From Nocardioides nitrophenolicus (GTDB lineage Bacteria > Actinomycetota > Actinomycetes > Propionibacteriales > Nocardioidaceae): a DNA stretch of 64,000 bases. The position numbers and the translations under genes were made by a program. The notes below the pieces were generated by a model. The model searched no databases. It was given only the letters and a program-made list of their open reading frames with translations, and was not told the origin of the DNA. This document shows positions 27,493 through 37,302 of this stretch, piece after piece; within the stretch, counting starts at the first letter, position 1, and each line of letters opens with the position of its first letter. The stretch spans positions 5,208,001-5,272,000 of the forward strand of contig NZ_JAFBBY010000001.1 in NCBI RefSeq assembly GCF_016907515.1, written 5' to 3'.

Positions 27493-27623
27493 GTCCAACA
27501 GATCTTCTTGGTCCACTGCATTGGTTTCGCCGATGCTCGGCGGCAGTGTCCGGGCTACATCTGCTCGATTGATGCCCGATGCCGGAAAGATCTGTTGGAC
27601 ACATGGCCGGGTGTCCAGTGGAC
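27493..27623. promoter_or_regulatory. Divergent control region with long perfect inverted repeats
   Basis: GTCCAACAGATCTT (27493-27506) recurs as its exact reverse complement AAGATCTGTTGGAC (27587-27600). A second pair, GTCCACTG (27511-27518) and CAGTGGAC (27616-27623), follows in the same order on each side, and the last lies in the palindrome GTCCAGTGGAC (27613-27623). Each side therefore carries two GTCCA/TGGAC boxes. The region separates the minus-strand monooxygenase operon from the plus-strand ridA-to-LysR operon, so a dimeric or tetrameric regulator, perhaps looping DNA, is expected. Confidence 0.65.
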
Positions 27624-27631
27624 TGGTGCGC

Positions 27632-28069
27632 ATGAGCAGCATCGTCGTCGGCGGCCACACCCGCATCCGTCCGTTCAACACCAGCGTCACCTACCCCGAG
27701 CAGAACCTCGACAACGACCTGTGCCAGGCCGTGGTCGCGGGCAACACGGTGTACGTGCGCGGCCAGATCGGCCAGGACCTGGACACCAGTGAGTCCGTGG
27801 GCATCGGCGACGTCGAGGCCCAGACCGAGCAGGCGATGGCCAACATCAAGATGCTGCTCGAGGAGGCCGGGGCCCGGATGGAGCACCTGGTCAAGCTCAC
27901 CATCTACATCGTCGACCCGCGCTACCGCGAGACCGTCTACCGGACCATCGGCCGCTGGACCAAGGGCGTGCACCCGATCTCCACCGGCATCGTCGTCTCC
28001 GCGCTCGCCCGCCCGGAGTGGCTGGTCGAGGTGGACGCGATCGCGGTGATCTCGGAGGACGCGCAGTGA
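27632..28069 (+). CDS. RidA-family (YjgF/UK114) enamine/imine deaminase-like protein
   Basis: 145 residues, slightly longer than typical RidA (about 130) because of an N-terminal extension (SSIVVGGHTRIRPFNTSVTYPEQN). The family core is VVAGNTVYVRGQIGQD, a QAMANIKMLLEEAGARMEHLVKLTIYI helix-strand block and the end ARPEWLVEVDAIAVI with the conserved Glu. The typical active-site Arg before the final strand reads SALARPEW here. RidA proteins hydrolyse reactive enamines/imines or act in ring-opening pathways. It starts a seven-kilobase chain of overlapping genes ending in aspartase, so an imine-type intermediate such as formiminoaspartate could be its target (inference). Confidence 0.85.
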   Translation: MSSIVVGGHTRIRPFNTSVTYPEQNLDNDLCQAVVAGNTVYVRGQIGQDLDTSESVGIGDVEAQTEQAMANIKMLLEEAGARMEHLVKLTIYIVDPRYRETVYRTIGRWTKGVHPISTGIVVSALARPEWLVEVDAIAVISEDAQ

Positions 28070-28734
28070 CGTTCTCGGTCCTCGGCACCGACGGCAAGGG
28101 CGCCGTCGGCATCGCCGTGACGTCGTCCAGCCCGGCCGTGGCCGCGCGCTGCATCCACCTGCGCCCCGGCGTGGGCGGCGCGTCGTCCCAGAACATCACC
28201 GACCCCCGCCTCGGAACGGCGCTCCTGGACGCGCTCCAGAGCGGCCTCGACGCCCGCGCCGCGCTCGCGAGCGTCACCGAGGGCCGCGAGCACATCGAGC
28301 ATCGCCAGCTCACGGTGCTCACCCTCGACGGCCGGGGCGCGGCGTACTCCGGCGCCGGGTCGCTCGGCGTCCACCACCAGGTCGTGGGCGACCAGGTCGT
28401 CGCGGCCGGCAACCTGCTGGCCACGACCGAGGTCGTCGACGCGGTCGCGGCGGGCTTCGCGGCCGCCTCCGGCGAGCTCGAGGAGCGGCTGCTCGCCGCG
28501 CTGGAGGCCGGACTGGCCGCCGGCGGCGAGGCCGGACCGGTCCGCTCGGCGGGCCTGTCCGTCGTCCGCGACGTCGACTGGCGCGAGACCGACCTGCGGG
28601 TCGACTGGAGCGACGACCCGATCGGTCAGCTCCGCGAGCTGCTGGGAGTCTGGCTGCCGCAGCGCGACGACTACGTGACGCGCGGGATCGACCCCACCAC
28701 CGCCCCGTCGTACGGCGTCCCCGGGGACGAGTGA
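28066..28734 (+). CDS. DUF1028-family protein (Ntn-hydrolase-like)
   Basis: 222 residues beginning VTFSVLGTDGKGAVGIAVTSSSPAVAARC, the diagnostic N terminus of DUF1028 (TFSI/VxxxDxxTGxxGxAVxS pattern), continuing with GVGGASSQNITDPRLG and LTVLTLDGRGAAYSGAG. The GTG overlaps the ridA stop by 4 bases. The fold is related to N-terminal nucleophile hydrolases, but no reaction is established that I can cite. The chemistry is therefore open; a role in amide hydrolysis beside RidA and an M20 amidohydrolase would fit. Confidence 0.85.
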   Translation: MTFSVLGTDGKGAVGIAVTSSSPAVAARCIHLRPGVGGASSQNITDPRLGTALLDALQSGLDARAALASVTEGREHIEHRQLTVLTLDGRGAAYSGAGSLGVHHQVVGDQVVAAGNLLATTEVVDAVAAGFAAASGELEERLLAALEAGLAAGGEAGPVRSAGLSVVRDVDWRETDLRVDWSDDPIGQLRELLGVWLPQRDDYVTRGIDPTTAPSYGVPGDE

Positions 28735-29851
28735 TGAGGGACCAGGCCGCCGCCACCGTCGCCGCCGACGCCGAGCGCCTGATCCGGCTCTCCGAGCAGC
28801 TCCACGCCCACCCCGAGCTCGGCTGGGAGGAGCACGACTCGTCGCGCTGGGTCGCCGAGACGCTCGCCGAGGTCGGGTACGACGTCACGCCGGCCTATCT
28901 GGGCCTCGAGACGGCGTTCCACGCCACCATCGGCAGCGGCCCGTTCCGCCTCGGCCTGTGCGCCGAGTACGACGCCCTGCCGGGCCTGGGCCACGCCTGC
29001 GGCCACAACCTCATCTCCGCGATCACCGTCGGCGCCGCCCGCGCGCTGGCACCGCTGGCCGACCTGGCCGGCCTGACCATCGAGGTCTACGGCACCCCGG
29101 CCGAGGAGGGCGGCGGCGGCAAGATCGAGCTGCTCGAGCGCGGCGCCTTCCAGGGCCTGGACCTGGCGATGATGGCCCACCCGGCGCCGGTCGACGTCGC
29201 CGAGGCGGAGCCGTTCGCGGTGTCCCACTCCCACGTGGAGTACCGCGGCAAGGCGGCCCACGCGGCGGCGTACCCGGAGCAGGGGGTCAACGCCGCCGAC
29301 GCGTTCACCATCGCCCAGGTGGCGATCGGGCTGCTGCGCCAGCAGCTTCCCCCCACGGTCCGGGTGCACGGCGTGATGACCAACGGGGGAGAGGCGCCCA
29401 ACGCCATCCCCGCGCGCACTGAGGGCCGCTGGTACGTCCGGGCCGAGTCGCTCGCCCAGCTCGCCGAGACCGAGGAGCGGGTCTGGCGCTGCTTCGAGGC
29501 CGGCGCGCTCGCCACCGGCGCCACGCTCGAGGTGACGCCGGAGAGCAAGCCCTATGCGGAGTTCCGCACCTTCCAGCCCGCGCTCGACGCCTACAAGCGC
29601 AATGCCGTCGAGCTGGGTCGGACCTTCGACGAGACCTCGCCCGCACGCCGGATGAACCGCGCGTCCACCGACATGGGCAACGTCTCCCAGGTGGTGAACG
29701 CGATCCACCCCTACATCGGCATCAACTCGGGCACCGCGCTCAACCACCAGCCCGAGTTCGCGGCGCACTGCGTCGGCGGGGACGCCGAGAAGGCGCTGCT
29801 CGACGCGGCCACCGCGCTCGCCTGGACCGCGCTCGACGTCGCGGCGGCGCG

Positions 29852-29855
<4 letters not shown>
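28734..29855 (+). CDS. M20-family amidohydrolase (peptidase M20D-like deacylase)
   Basis: 373 residues. Metal-binding and catalytic motifs of the M20D/amidohydrolase group are present: LSEQLHAHPELGWEE, CAEYDALPGLGHACGHN, TPAEEGGGGKIELLERG and a dimerisation domain starting HSHVEYRGKAAHAAAYPEQG. Such enzymes cleave N-acyl or N-carbamoyl amino acids. The ATG overlaps the DUF1028 stop; a GTG one codon earlier is an alternative. The 3' end overlaps the aspartase gene by 4 bases, so its product may be aspartate: N-formyl-aspartate to aspartate plus formate would complete the imidazoleacetate route (inference). Confidence 0.87.
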
Positions 29856-31243
<1,388 letters not shown>

Positions 31244-31270
31244 CCACCGGGACCCGGGAGGTACGGCAGG

Positions 31271-32194
31271 ATGGCCGTCATGGCGGAGGTCGGCTTCACG
31301 CTCACCCAGCTGCGGTACTTCGCCGCGGCGGCGGAGCTCGGCTCGATGACCGCGGCCTCGAAGGAGCTGATGGTCTCCCAGTCGGCCGTGTCGACGGCGG
31401 TCGCCCAGCTGGAGAAGGAGCTCGGCGTCCAGCTGCTGCTGCGTCACCACGCCCGGGGGCTCACCCTGACCGCGGCCGGCGAGGCCTTCCAGCGCGAGCT
31501 GCGCAGCTATCTGGTCCACACCAGCGAGCTCGCCGAGGTGGCCCGGTCCGCCGGTCAGGCGCTCACCGGTGAGCTGACCGTCGGCTGCTTCACCAGCCTC
31601 GGCCCGTTCGAGCTGCCCCGGCTGCTCGCCGCCTGCGCCGCCGACCACCCCGGCATCCGGATCTCGGTGGTCGAGGACGAGCACGCCGCGCTCAAGCAGG
31701 CGCTGCGCTCGGGGCGCTGCGAGCTGGCGCTGATGTACGGCTACGACCTCGACGACGACATCGACCACGTCCGGGTGGGCGGCGCGCCGCCCTACGTCCT
31801 GCTGGCGCGCGACCACCGGCTCGCGCGGCGCAGGCGGATCGCGCTCAAGGAGCTCGCCGACGAGCCGATGGTGCTGCTCGACCTGCCCCACAGCCGGCAG
31901 TACTTCGAGCGCATCCTCGCCGCGGCCGGCGTCCGCCCGACCGTGCGGCACCGCAGCTCCGGCTTCGAGACGGTGCGCGCGCTGGTCGCCAACGGGCAGG
32001 GCTGGTCGGTCCTCAACCAGCGGCCGGCGAGCGACACGACGTACGACGGAGCGGAGGTCGTCACCCTCGAGATCGCCGACCCGGTCGAGTCGCTCGAGGT
32101 GGTCGTCGCCTCGATGAAGGACGTGCGGCTGACCGCGCGGGCTCAGGCGTTCGTGAGGTCCGCCGTCGCCACCCGGCGCCGGCCGAGGGCGTAG
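31271..32194 (+). CDS. LysR-family transcriptional regulator
   Basis: 307 residues. N-terminal winged HTH FTLTQLRYFAAAAELGSMTAASKELMVSQSAVSTAVAQLEKELGVQL is classic LysR; the remainder is a substrate-binding domain starting about residue 95 (GELTVGCFTSLGPFELPRLL). The ATG is 9 bases after GGGAGG. It is the last gene of the ridA-DUF1028-M20-aspA chain, and the only regulator within the 20-32 kb cluster. It may act at the repeat-rich divergent region at 27.5 kb and perhaps at 22.0 kb. An atypical location for a LysR gene (end of operon, not divergent) would make its expression self-reinforcing. Confidence 0.92.
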   Translation: MAVMAEVGFTLTQLRYFAAAAELGSMTAASKELMVSQSAVSTAVAQLEKELGVQLLLRHHARGLTLTAAGEAFQRELRSYLVHTSELAEVARSAGQALTGELTVGCFTSLGPFELPRLLAACAADHPGIRISVVEDEHAALKQALRSGRCELALMYGYDLDDDIDHVRVGGAPPYVLLARDHRLARRRRIALKELADEPMVLLDLPHSRQYFERILAAAGVRPTVRHRSSGFETVRALVANGQGWSVLNQRPASDTTYDGAEVVTLEIADPVESLEVVVASMKDVRLTARAQAFVRSAVATRRRPRA

Positions 32195-32700
32195 AGCGCG
32201 AAGCCGGTCGCCAGCAGCAGGCCGAGCAGCACCGCGATCCGCTGCCCGAACTGCGCCGGGTGGGCGGCGTCGAGGGCGGCGTAGACGGCGAGGTCGTCGC
32301 CGACGTACCAGAGCAGGTAGGCCGTCGGCGGGACCAGCCACGACAGCGGGTGCCACCAGCGCACGGCGTGGTGGTTGCGGCCGACGAGGACGAAGTCGAG
32401 GACGACCAGCGACGGCGTCACGACGTGCTCGAGCAGCGACCAGGCGTGCCACAGGTTGCCGTTCTGCATCGGCACGTAGGCCAGGCCGACCAGCACCATC
32501 AGCGTGGTCAGCGCGCCGCGCAGCCAGGGGGAGCGGGGCTCGCGGACCGCCAGCGCGAGGAAGCACCCGGCCACGGCCAGGTTGGAGAGCTGGGAGAGCG
32601 CGGTCCACCACACGTCGTACTCCCGCGCCGCGAGGACCACCCCGGTCGCGGCGCTGGCCGCGACGAGGAGGCGCCAGAGCGCGACAGGGAGGGTGTTCAC
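32143..32700 (-). CDS. Pr6Pr-like integral membrane protein
   Basis: 185 residues, six hydrophobic segments, GTG start. Segments include LPVALWRLLVAASAATGVVLA, LSQLSNLAVAGCFLALAV and TYVPMQNG-like loop AYVPMQNGNLWHAWSLLEHVVTPSLVVLDF, then WWHPLSWLVPPTAYLLWY. The pattern of Asn, His and Trp in the third to fifth segments is what I associate with Pr6Pr-type membrane proteins of actinobacteria, function unknown. The 3' end overlaps the convergent LysR gene by 52 bases. Confidence 0.7.
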   Translation of the reverse strand: MNTLPVALWRLLVAASAATGVVLAAREYDVWWTALSQLSNLAVAGCFLALAVREPRSPWLRGALTTLMVLVGLAYVPMQNGNLWHAWSLLEHVVTPSLVVLDFVLVGRNHHAVRWWHPLSWLVPPTAYLLWYVGDDLAVYAALDAAHPAQFGQRIAVLLGLLLATGFALYALGRRRVATADLTNA

Positions 32701-32772
32701 CGAGGCATGGTGTCACGTTCACCTCCCGTTCACCGAGCCCGCCCGGCGGGCCGGGCTCGATAGGGTCGGGCC

Positions 32773-33114
32773 ATGAGCGCTGACTGGCGGGCCGACACCG
32801 TCGAGAAGATCCGGTCCCTGATCGTGACGGCGGAGCCCGCCGTCGTCGAGGAGGCCAAGTGGAAGAAGGCGTCCAACCCCGACGGGGTGCCGACCTTCTC
32901 CGCCGACGGGCTGATCTGCACCGTCGAGACCTACAAGGACAAGGTCAAGGTCACCTTCGCGAAGGGCGCCTCGCTCGAGGACCCGACGGGGATCTTCAAC
33001 GCCAGCCTCGACGCCGGCACCCGGCGCGCCGTCGACGTGTTCGAGGGCGAGTCCCTCGACGACGAGGCGTTCGTCGCACTGGTCCGCGAGGCCGTCGCCC
33101 TCAACCGCGGCTGA
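32773..33114 (+). CDS. DUF1801-family small protein
   Basis: 113 residues. The pattern EEAKWKKASNPDGVPTFSADGLICTVETYKDKVKVTF, followed by GIFNASLDAGTRRAVDVFEG, fits the DUF1801 (YdhG-like) domain, a small alpha-beta fold of unknown role. It lies 8 bases before the RelZ-like gene and probably shares its transcript. No catalytic residues can be named. Confidence 0.72.
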   Translation: MSADWRADTVEKIRSLIVTAEPAVVEEAKWKKASNPDGVPTFSADGLICTVETYKDKVKVTFAKGASLEDPTGIFNASLDAGTRRAVDVFEGESLDDEAFVALVREAVALNRG

Positions 33115-33122
33115 CCGGCCGC

Positions 33123-34877
33123 ATGCACTTCGTCGGGATCGACCTCGCCTGGGGCGACCGCAGGCCCACCGGGCTGGCGGTCGTCGACGGCGACGGCACC
33201 CTCGTCGCGGTCTGCGCCGTCCAGGACGACGACGAGATCGTCGCCGCGCTGGCGCCGTACGTCGAGGGGGAGTGCCTGGTCGCGATCGACGCGCCGATCG
33301 TGGTCGCCAACGCCACCGGGAACCGGCCGGCGGAGGCGGCGCTCAACAAGGACTTCGCCCGCTTCGACGCCGGCGCCCACCCGGCCAACACCGGCAAGCC
33401 GGAGTTCCGCGAGCAGCCGCGCGCGGCCCGGGTCGCCGCCCGGCTGGGCCTCGACGTCAACCCGCGCTCGCGCCGGCCGCGACGGGCGATCGAGGTCTAC
33501 CCCCACCCGGCGACGGTCGCGCTGTTCCGGCTCGGGCGCACCCTGAAGTACAAGGACAAGCCCGGTCGCGACCTCGAGCAGCTGCGCGCCGAGCTGGTCG
33601 TCCTCATCGGCCTGGTCGAGGGCCTGGTCGCCGCCGAGCCGCCGCTGCACGTCGCCTCGCTGGCCGCCTGGCAGGAGCTGCGTGCCGCCGCCGAGACCGC
33701 GACCCGCAAGAGCGAGCTGCGCGTCGTCGAGGACCAGGTCGACGCCGTCGTGTGCGCCTACGTCGGGCTCTTCGCCGAGCACCGGCCCGAGCACACCACG
33801 ACCTACGGCGACCTGCAGACCGGCTACATCGTGACGCCCACGCTGCCGCCCGACCTCGAGCCGACCCCGCGCCCCCGCCGGGGTGCCCCGCCACTCGACG
33901 TGGGCTCCGCCGTACGCCGCTATGCCGAGCTGCAGCCCGGCCTGCGTCCCGTCACCGAGGGCTTCGTGGCGCTGGTGACCTCGATCCTCGACGAGGCCGG
34001 CATCAACTACCTGACCGTGACCGGCCGCACCAAGTCGGTGTCCTCGTTCGCCGCGAAGGCCGCCCGCACCGTCGACGGCCGCCCGCTCTACACCGACCCG
34101 CTCCACGAGATCACCGACCAGATCGGCGTCCGGGTGATCACCTACGTCCACAGCGACGTGCAGGCCGTGGTCGACCTGCTCGACGACCAGGTGGTCGTCC
34201 ACGACGACCGCGACCTCGGCCAGGAGATCGCCAGCGAGGGCCGCTTCGGCTACTCCAGCCGGCACCTGCTGGTCGGTCTCGAGCCCGGGTCCGACGGGCC
34301 GCTGCAGGGACACCAGGCCGCGATCCAGATCCGCACCGTGCTCCAGCACGCCTGGGCCGAGTTCGAGCACGACATCCGCTACAAGGGGACCGTCCCGCCC
34401 GAGCACGTCCGCGAGCTGGACCGCCGCTTCACCCTCGCCGCCGGCCTGCTCGAGCTCGCCGACCGCGAGTTCTCCACCATCCGCGACCTGCTCCAGGGCC
34501 CGGCCGGCCCGGCCGGCGCCGAGGCCGAGCCCCTCGACGAGGACGACCCACGGATCAGTCCCCGCGAGCTGGCCGCCTTCCTCGCCGGCCAGTACGCCGA
34601 CGCCGGCTGGTCGCGTACCGACCACTACGCCTGGATCTCCGCCCTCCTCCTCGAGCTCGGCATCACCTCGCTCGCCGCTCTCGGCGACACCCTCCGCTCG
34701 GTCGACGAGGTCGCGCTGCGCGAGCGGATGGGCTACCGCTACCCACCCGGCGCCGTGCGCCGCCTCGACGACGCGCTGCTCTGGGTGCACGGCGAGCGGT
34801 ACGCCGACCTGCGCGGCAACGCCCACCGCGCCGCGGCCCTGCGGGCGCGCTGGGCGAAGATGCGCGGCGAGGACTGA
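33123..34877 (+). CDS. relZ: RelZ-like fusion: DUF429 (RNase HII-like) plus RelA/SpoT (p)ppGpp synthetase
   Basis: 584 residues with two unrelated domains. Residues 1 to about 235 are DUF429 (MHFVGIDLAWGDRRPTG, CLVAIDAPIVVANATG, AIEVYPHPATVALF, EDQVDAVVCAYVGLF), an RNase H-like fold. Residues about 285-440 are a RelA/SpoT synthetase domain: GRTKSVSSFAAKA near 301, QIGVRVITY, FGYSSRHLLV and AAIQIRTVLQHAWAEFEHD near 400. There is no HD hydrolase domain. A 130-residue C-terminal helical part follows. The architecture matches Mycobacterium smegmatis MS_RHII-RSD (RelZ), a dual RNase HII and alarmone synthetase, linking R-loop or replication stress to the stringent response. Activity of either half is not proven here. 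Confidence 0.85.
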   Translation: MHFVGIDLAWGDRRPTGLAVVDGDGTLVAVCAVQDDDEIVAALAPYVEGECLVAIDAPIVVANATGNRPAEAALNKDFARFDAGAHPANTGKPEFREQPRAARVAARLGLDVNPRSRRPRRAIEVYPHPATVALFRLGRTLKYKDKPGRDLEQLRAELVVLIGLVEGLVAAEPPLHVASLAAWQELRAAAETATRKSELRVVEDQVDAVVCAYVGLFAEHRPEHTTTYGDLQTGYIVTPTLPPDLEPTPRPRRGAPPLDVGSAVRRYAELQPGLRPVTEGFVALVTSILDEAGINYLTVTGRTKSVSSFAAKAARTVDGRPLYTDPLHEITDQIGVRVITYVHSDVQAVVDLLDDQVVVHDDRDLGQEIASEGRFGYSSRHLLVGLEPGSDGPLQGHQAAIQIRTVLQHAWAEFEHDIRYKGTVPPEHVRELDRRFTLAAGLLELADREFSTIRDLLQGPAGPAGAEAEPLDEDDPRISPRELAAFLAGQYADAGWSRTDHYAWISALLLELGITSLAALGDTLRSVDEVALRERMGYRYPPGAVRRLDDALLWVHGERYADLRGNAHRAAALRARWAKMRGED

Positions 34878-34890
34878 GGACGCGCCCTCG

Positions 34891-35589
34891 ATGTCCGGGA
34901 GCCTGTACCTGCTGGAGCTCGACGACATGCAGCAGTCGGCGGTCGACCTCGCCGACCCGACCCGCCTGGTCTTCGACTACGTGCGCCGGATCGGCGACCT
35001 GCTCGACGTACGCCCGCCGGGGCCGCTGCGCGTCCTCCATGTCGGCGGCGCGGCGATGACCCTGCCGCGCTACGTCGCCGCCACCCGGCCGCGCTCGGCG
35101 CAGATCGTGCTGGAGCCGGCCGCCGAGGTGATCGAACGGGTCCGCGCGGAGGCGCCGCTGCCGCCGCGCAGCGGGATCAAGGTGCGTCCGGTCGACGGCG
35201 AGACCGGCATCCTCGCGGTCCGCGACGACTCCCAGGACGTCGTCATCCTGGACGCCTTCGCCGGCGGCGAGGTCCCGGAGTCGCTGACCTCGGAGGCGTT
35301 CGTGGCGGAGGTCGGCCGGGTGCTGGCCCCGGGCGGGATGCTCGTCGCGAACCTCGTTGACCGGCCGCCGTACCCGCGGGTGCGCGCCTTCGTCGCCGGG
35401 GTCCGCTCGCTCGGCGAGGTCGTCGTCGGCGCGGAGCCGGCCACCCTCAAGGGCCGCCGTCCCGGCAACCTGATCATCGCCGCCGGCGCCGTCCCGGCCG
35501 ACGCCTTCGGCGAGCCGTCGCCGCTGGAGTACCGGGTGTTCCGCGGTCAGGCGGTGGCGGATGCCTTCGGTGGTGGCCGGCGCGGGTGA
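34891..35589 (+). CDS. SAM-dependent methyltransferase / spermidine synthase-like protein
   Basis: 232 residues with a Rossmann methyltransferase core: RVLHVGGAAMTLPRYV (SAM loop), IVLEPAAEVIERVR (acidic end of strand 2), DSQDVVILDAFAGGEVPESLTSEAF and VLAPGGMLVANL. The last two resemble the spermidine synthase-like group, but the usual N-terminal tetramerisation part is missing and polyamine-binding residues cannot be seen, so a plain methyltransferase is possible. It follows the RelZ-like gene by 13 bases. Its 3' end overlaps the convergent membrane gene by 43 bases. Confidence 0.72.
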   Translation: MSGSLYLLELDDMQQSAVDLADPTRLVFDYVRRIGDLLDVRPPGPLRVLHVGGAAMTLPRYVAATRPRSAQIVLEPAAEVIERVRAEAPLPPRSGIKVRPVDGETGILAVRDDSQDVVILDAFAGGEVPESLTSEAFVAEVGRVLAPGGMLVANLVDRPPYPRVRAFVAGVRSLGEVVVGAEPATLKGRRPGNLIIAAGAVPADAFGEPSPLEYRVFRGQAVADAFGGGRRG

Positions 35590-35984
35590 GCCCGGCCGGC
35601 CGCCACCGCGAGCACCCACGGTGCCGCCACTGCCGACCATCCGCCGAGGTCGGCGGTCGCCGCCACCGCCGGTGCGACCCCGTCGAACACCGCGGCCGGT
35701 TCTCGAGCGGCGCGGAGCAGCAGCGCGGCCGAGCCGCTCGCGCCCGCCGCGAGCAGACCGCACAGCGTGTGCGCCGCCGCGGGTGGCCGGCGTGGCCGCC
35801 CGATCCGAGTCGTCACCACGAGCGTCTCCGTGGCCAACAGAACTGGATAGATGGCCGACCACGGCGGCAGACCGGCGTACCGGACCGGGATGTCGCCGTA
35901 GGTCACCCACGGCTGGAGGAAGGTCACCGCGGTCAGGCCCGCGCCCGTGAGCAGCACCGCGATGCCAGGACGAGTTTCGGTCAT
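35547..35984 (-). CDS. Small integral membrane protein, function unknown
   Basis: 145 residues from the ATG preceded by GAAGGGATGG on the minus strand; an upstream GTG-like extension has no support. Four hydrophobic stretches are visible (GIAVLLTGAGLTAVTFLQPWV, LPPWSAIYPVLLATETLVV, HTLCGLLAAGASGSAALLL, WSAVAAPWVLAVAAG). I do not recognise the family; the layout resembles small Trp-associated actinobacterial membrane proteins. The tail is basic and proline-rich and probably cytosolic. Confidence 0.6.
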   Translation of the reverse strand: MTETRPGIAVLLTGAGLTAVTFLQPWVTYGDIPVRYAGLPPWSAIYPVLLATETLVVTTRIGRPRRPPAAAHTLCGLLAAGASGSAALLLRAAREPAAVFDGVAPAVAATADLGGWSAVAAPWVLAVAAGRAHPRRPPPKASATA

Positions 35985-36350
35985 CGTCCATCCCTTCGAG
36001 AGCTGTCGCTTCGTCCGAGAAGGACCGGACAAAGCAGGCGCCCCGCTGGATGTCTCCGACGCAAGGGTCGAGGTCGCCGTGGCCCAGCGTCCTCCGACCT
36101 GCAGTCGACGCGGCCTACTCGGCCGATGGTGTTCGCGGATCGACGATCAGCCGACCGGATCCGCTGTCGGCGGTTTCCGCCAGCGCCAGCATCGCGTTCG
36201 GGTGGAACGCCCGGACCCGTCCGCGTGGGCCGCCGCCTCCGTCGTACCCGGCATCCGGGTCGCGTTCAGCCGCGATCGGCTACCGGAATGCCGGGTGCGA
36301 CGCAGTCGACGACCCACCCCGCCTCACTCCGTCAGACCTGCCCCGTCCCG
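35985..36350. other. 366-base stretch without a confident gene
   Basis: Lies between two minus-strand genes. The only reading frame with protein-like composition is on the minus strand between stops at 36280-36282 and 36115-36117 (55 codons, containing GYDGGGGPRG and AMLALAETADSGSG); it has no good start or ribosome binding site and looks like a gene remnant. The promoter of the small membrane protein gene must lie at the left end. No repeats, RNA or mobile element were seen. Confidence 0.4.
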
Positions 36351-37301
36351 TCAGCCCCGCCGCACCCCCGGCAGCACCTGCTCGCCGTAGAACTCGATCA
36401 TCTCCCGGTAGTACGGCCCCATGTTGGCCACGTACACCTCGTCGTACCCCGCCTCGGCGTAGGCCCGCACCGCAGCGACGTGCTCGCCCGCGGCCGACCC
36501 GGCGACCACGCTGTCGGCCGTGGCCTGCCTCGTCACGAGCTGGGAGGCCTGCTCGAAGTGGCGGGGCGAGGGGAGCACCTGGGCCAGCTCGCCCGGCAGG
36601 CCGGCGTTGGCCCACAGCCGGTGGGCGTGCTCGACGCCCTCCTCCTTGCTGGGCGCGTACGCGACCTTCAACCCGGCGGAGGTGGGCCGGCCGCCCGACT
36701 CCTCGCTGAACAGCGCGCGCAGCTCGGCGCCGGGCGCGGTGTTGACGTAGCCGTCCGCGATCTCGGCGGCGACCCGGGTGGCCTTCTCGCCGAAGCCCGA
36801 CATCCAGATCTCCGGCGGTGTGCCGGGCAGGGTCCACAGCCGCGCGTCGTCCACCGTGAACCACCGGCCGCGGTGGTCGACGGTCTCGCCGGTCCACAGC
36901 GCCCGGATCAGGCCGACCGCTTCGCGCAGCATCTCGATGCGTACGTCGAAGGACGGCCACACCGCGCCGGTCAGGTGCTCGTTGAGCGCCTCGCCCGTGC
37001 CGACCCCGAGCCGGAAGCCGGGGTTGAGCACGGCGCAGGTCGCGGCCGCGTGGGCGACCAGGAGCGGGCTCTGCCGGCCGATCGGGCAGGTCACCGCGGT
37101 CATGATCGGCAGCGCGGTGACCTGCGCGATCGCCCCGATCATCGGCCAGACCATCGGGCTCTGGCCCTGCGTCGAGTTCCAGGGCTGGATGTGGTCGCTG
37201 ATCCACAGCCCGTCGAACCCGGCGTCCTCGGCGGCCAGGGCCTGCTCGGTGAGCTGCGCGGGCGTGTACTCCTCGCTGGACAGGAAGTAGCCGATCCTCA
37301 C
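36351..37301 (-). CDS. LLM-class F420-dependent oxidoreductase
   Basis: 316 residues, GTG start one base after the stop of the hemerythrin gene. The bacterial luciferase-like TIM barrel begins RIGYFLSSEEYTPAQLTEQALAAEDAGFDGLWISDH, with FRLGVGTGEALNEHLTG and PPEIWMSGFGEKATRVAAE. This wording is that of the F420-dependent glucose-6-phosphate dehydrogenase-like branch (TIGR03557-type), common in actinobacteria. It would transfer hydride between an unknown substrate and F420. The pairing with a hemerythrin-like protein suggests an oxygen- or redox-related role (inference). Confidence 0.85.
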   Translation of the reverse strand: MRIGYFLSSEEYTPAQLTEQALAAEDAGFDGLWISDHIQPWNSTQGQSPMVWPMIGAIAQVTALPIMTAVTCPIGRQSPLLVAHAAATCAVLNPGFRLGVGTGEALNEHLTGAVWPSFDVRIEMLREAVGLIRALWTGETVDHRGRWFTVDDARLWTLPGTPPEIWMSGFGEKATRVAAEIADGYVNTAPGAELRALFSEESGGRPTSAGLKVAYAPSKEEGVEHAHRLWANAGLPGELAQVLPSPRHFEQASQLVTRQATADSVVAGSAAGEHVAAVRAYAEAGYDEVYVANMGPYYREMIEFYGEQVLPGVRRG

Positions 37302-37302
37302 G

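Noticed and set aside
35947..36390. Plus-strand frame of 147 codons in the gap
   Set aside because: Composition is Arg/Pro/Ser-rich as in shadow frames, no ribosome binding site, no recognisable family, and it overlaps two minus-strand genes.
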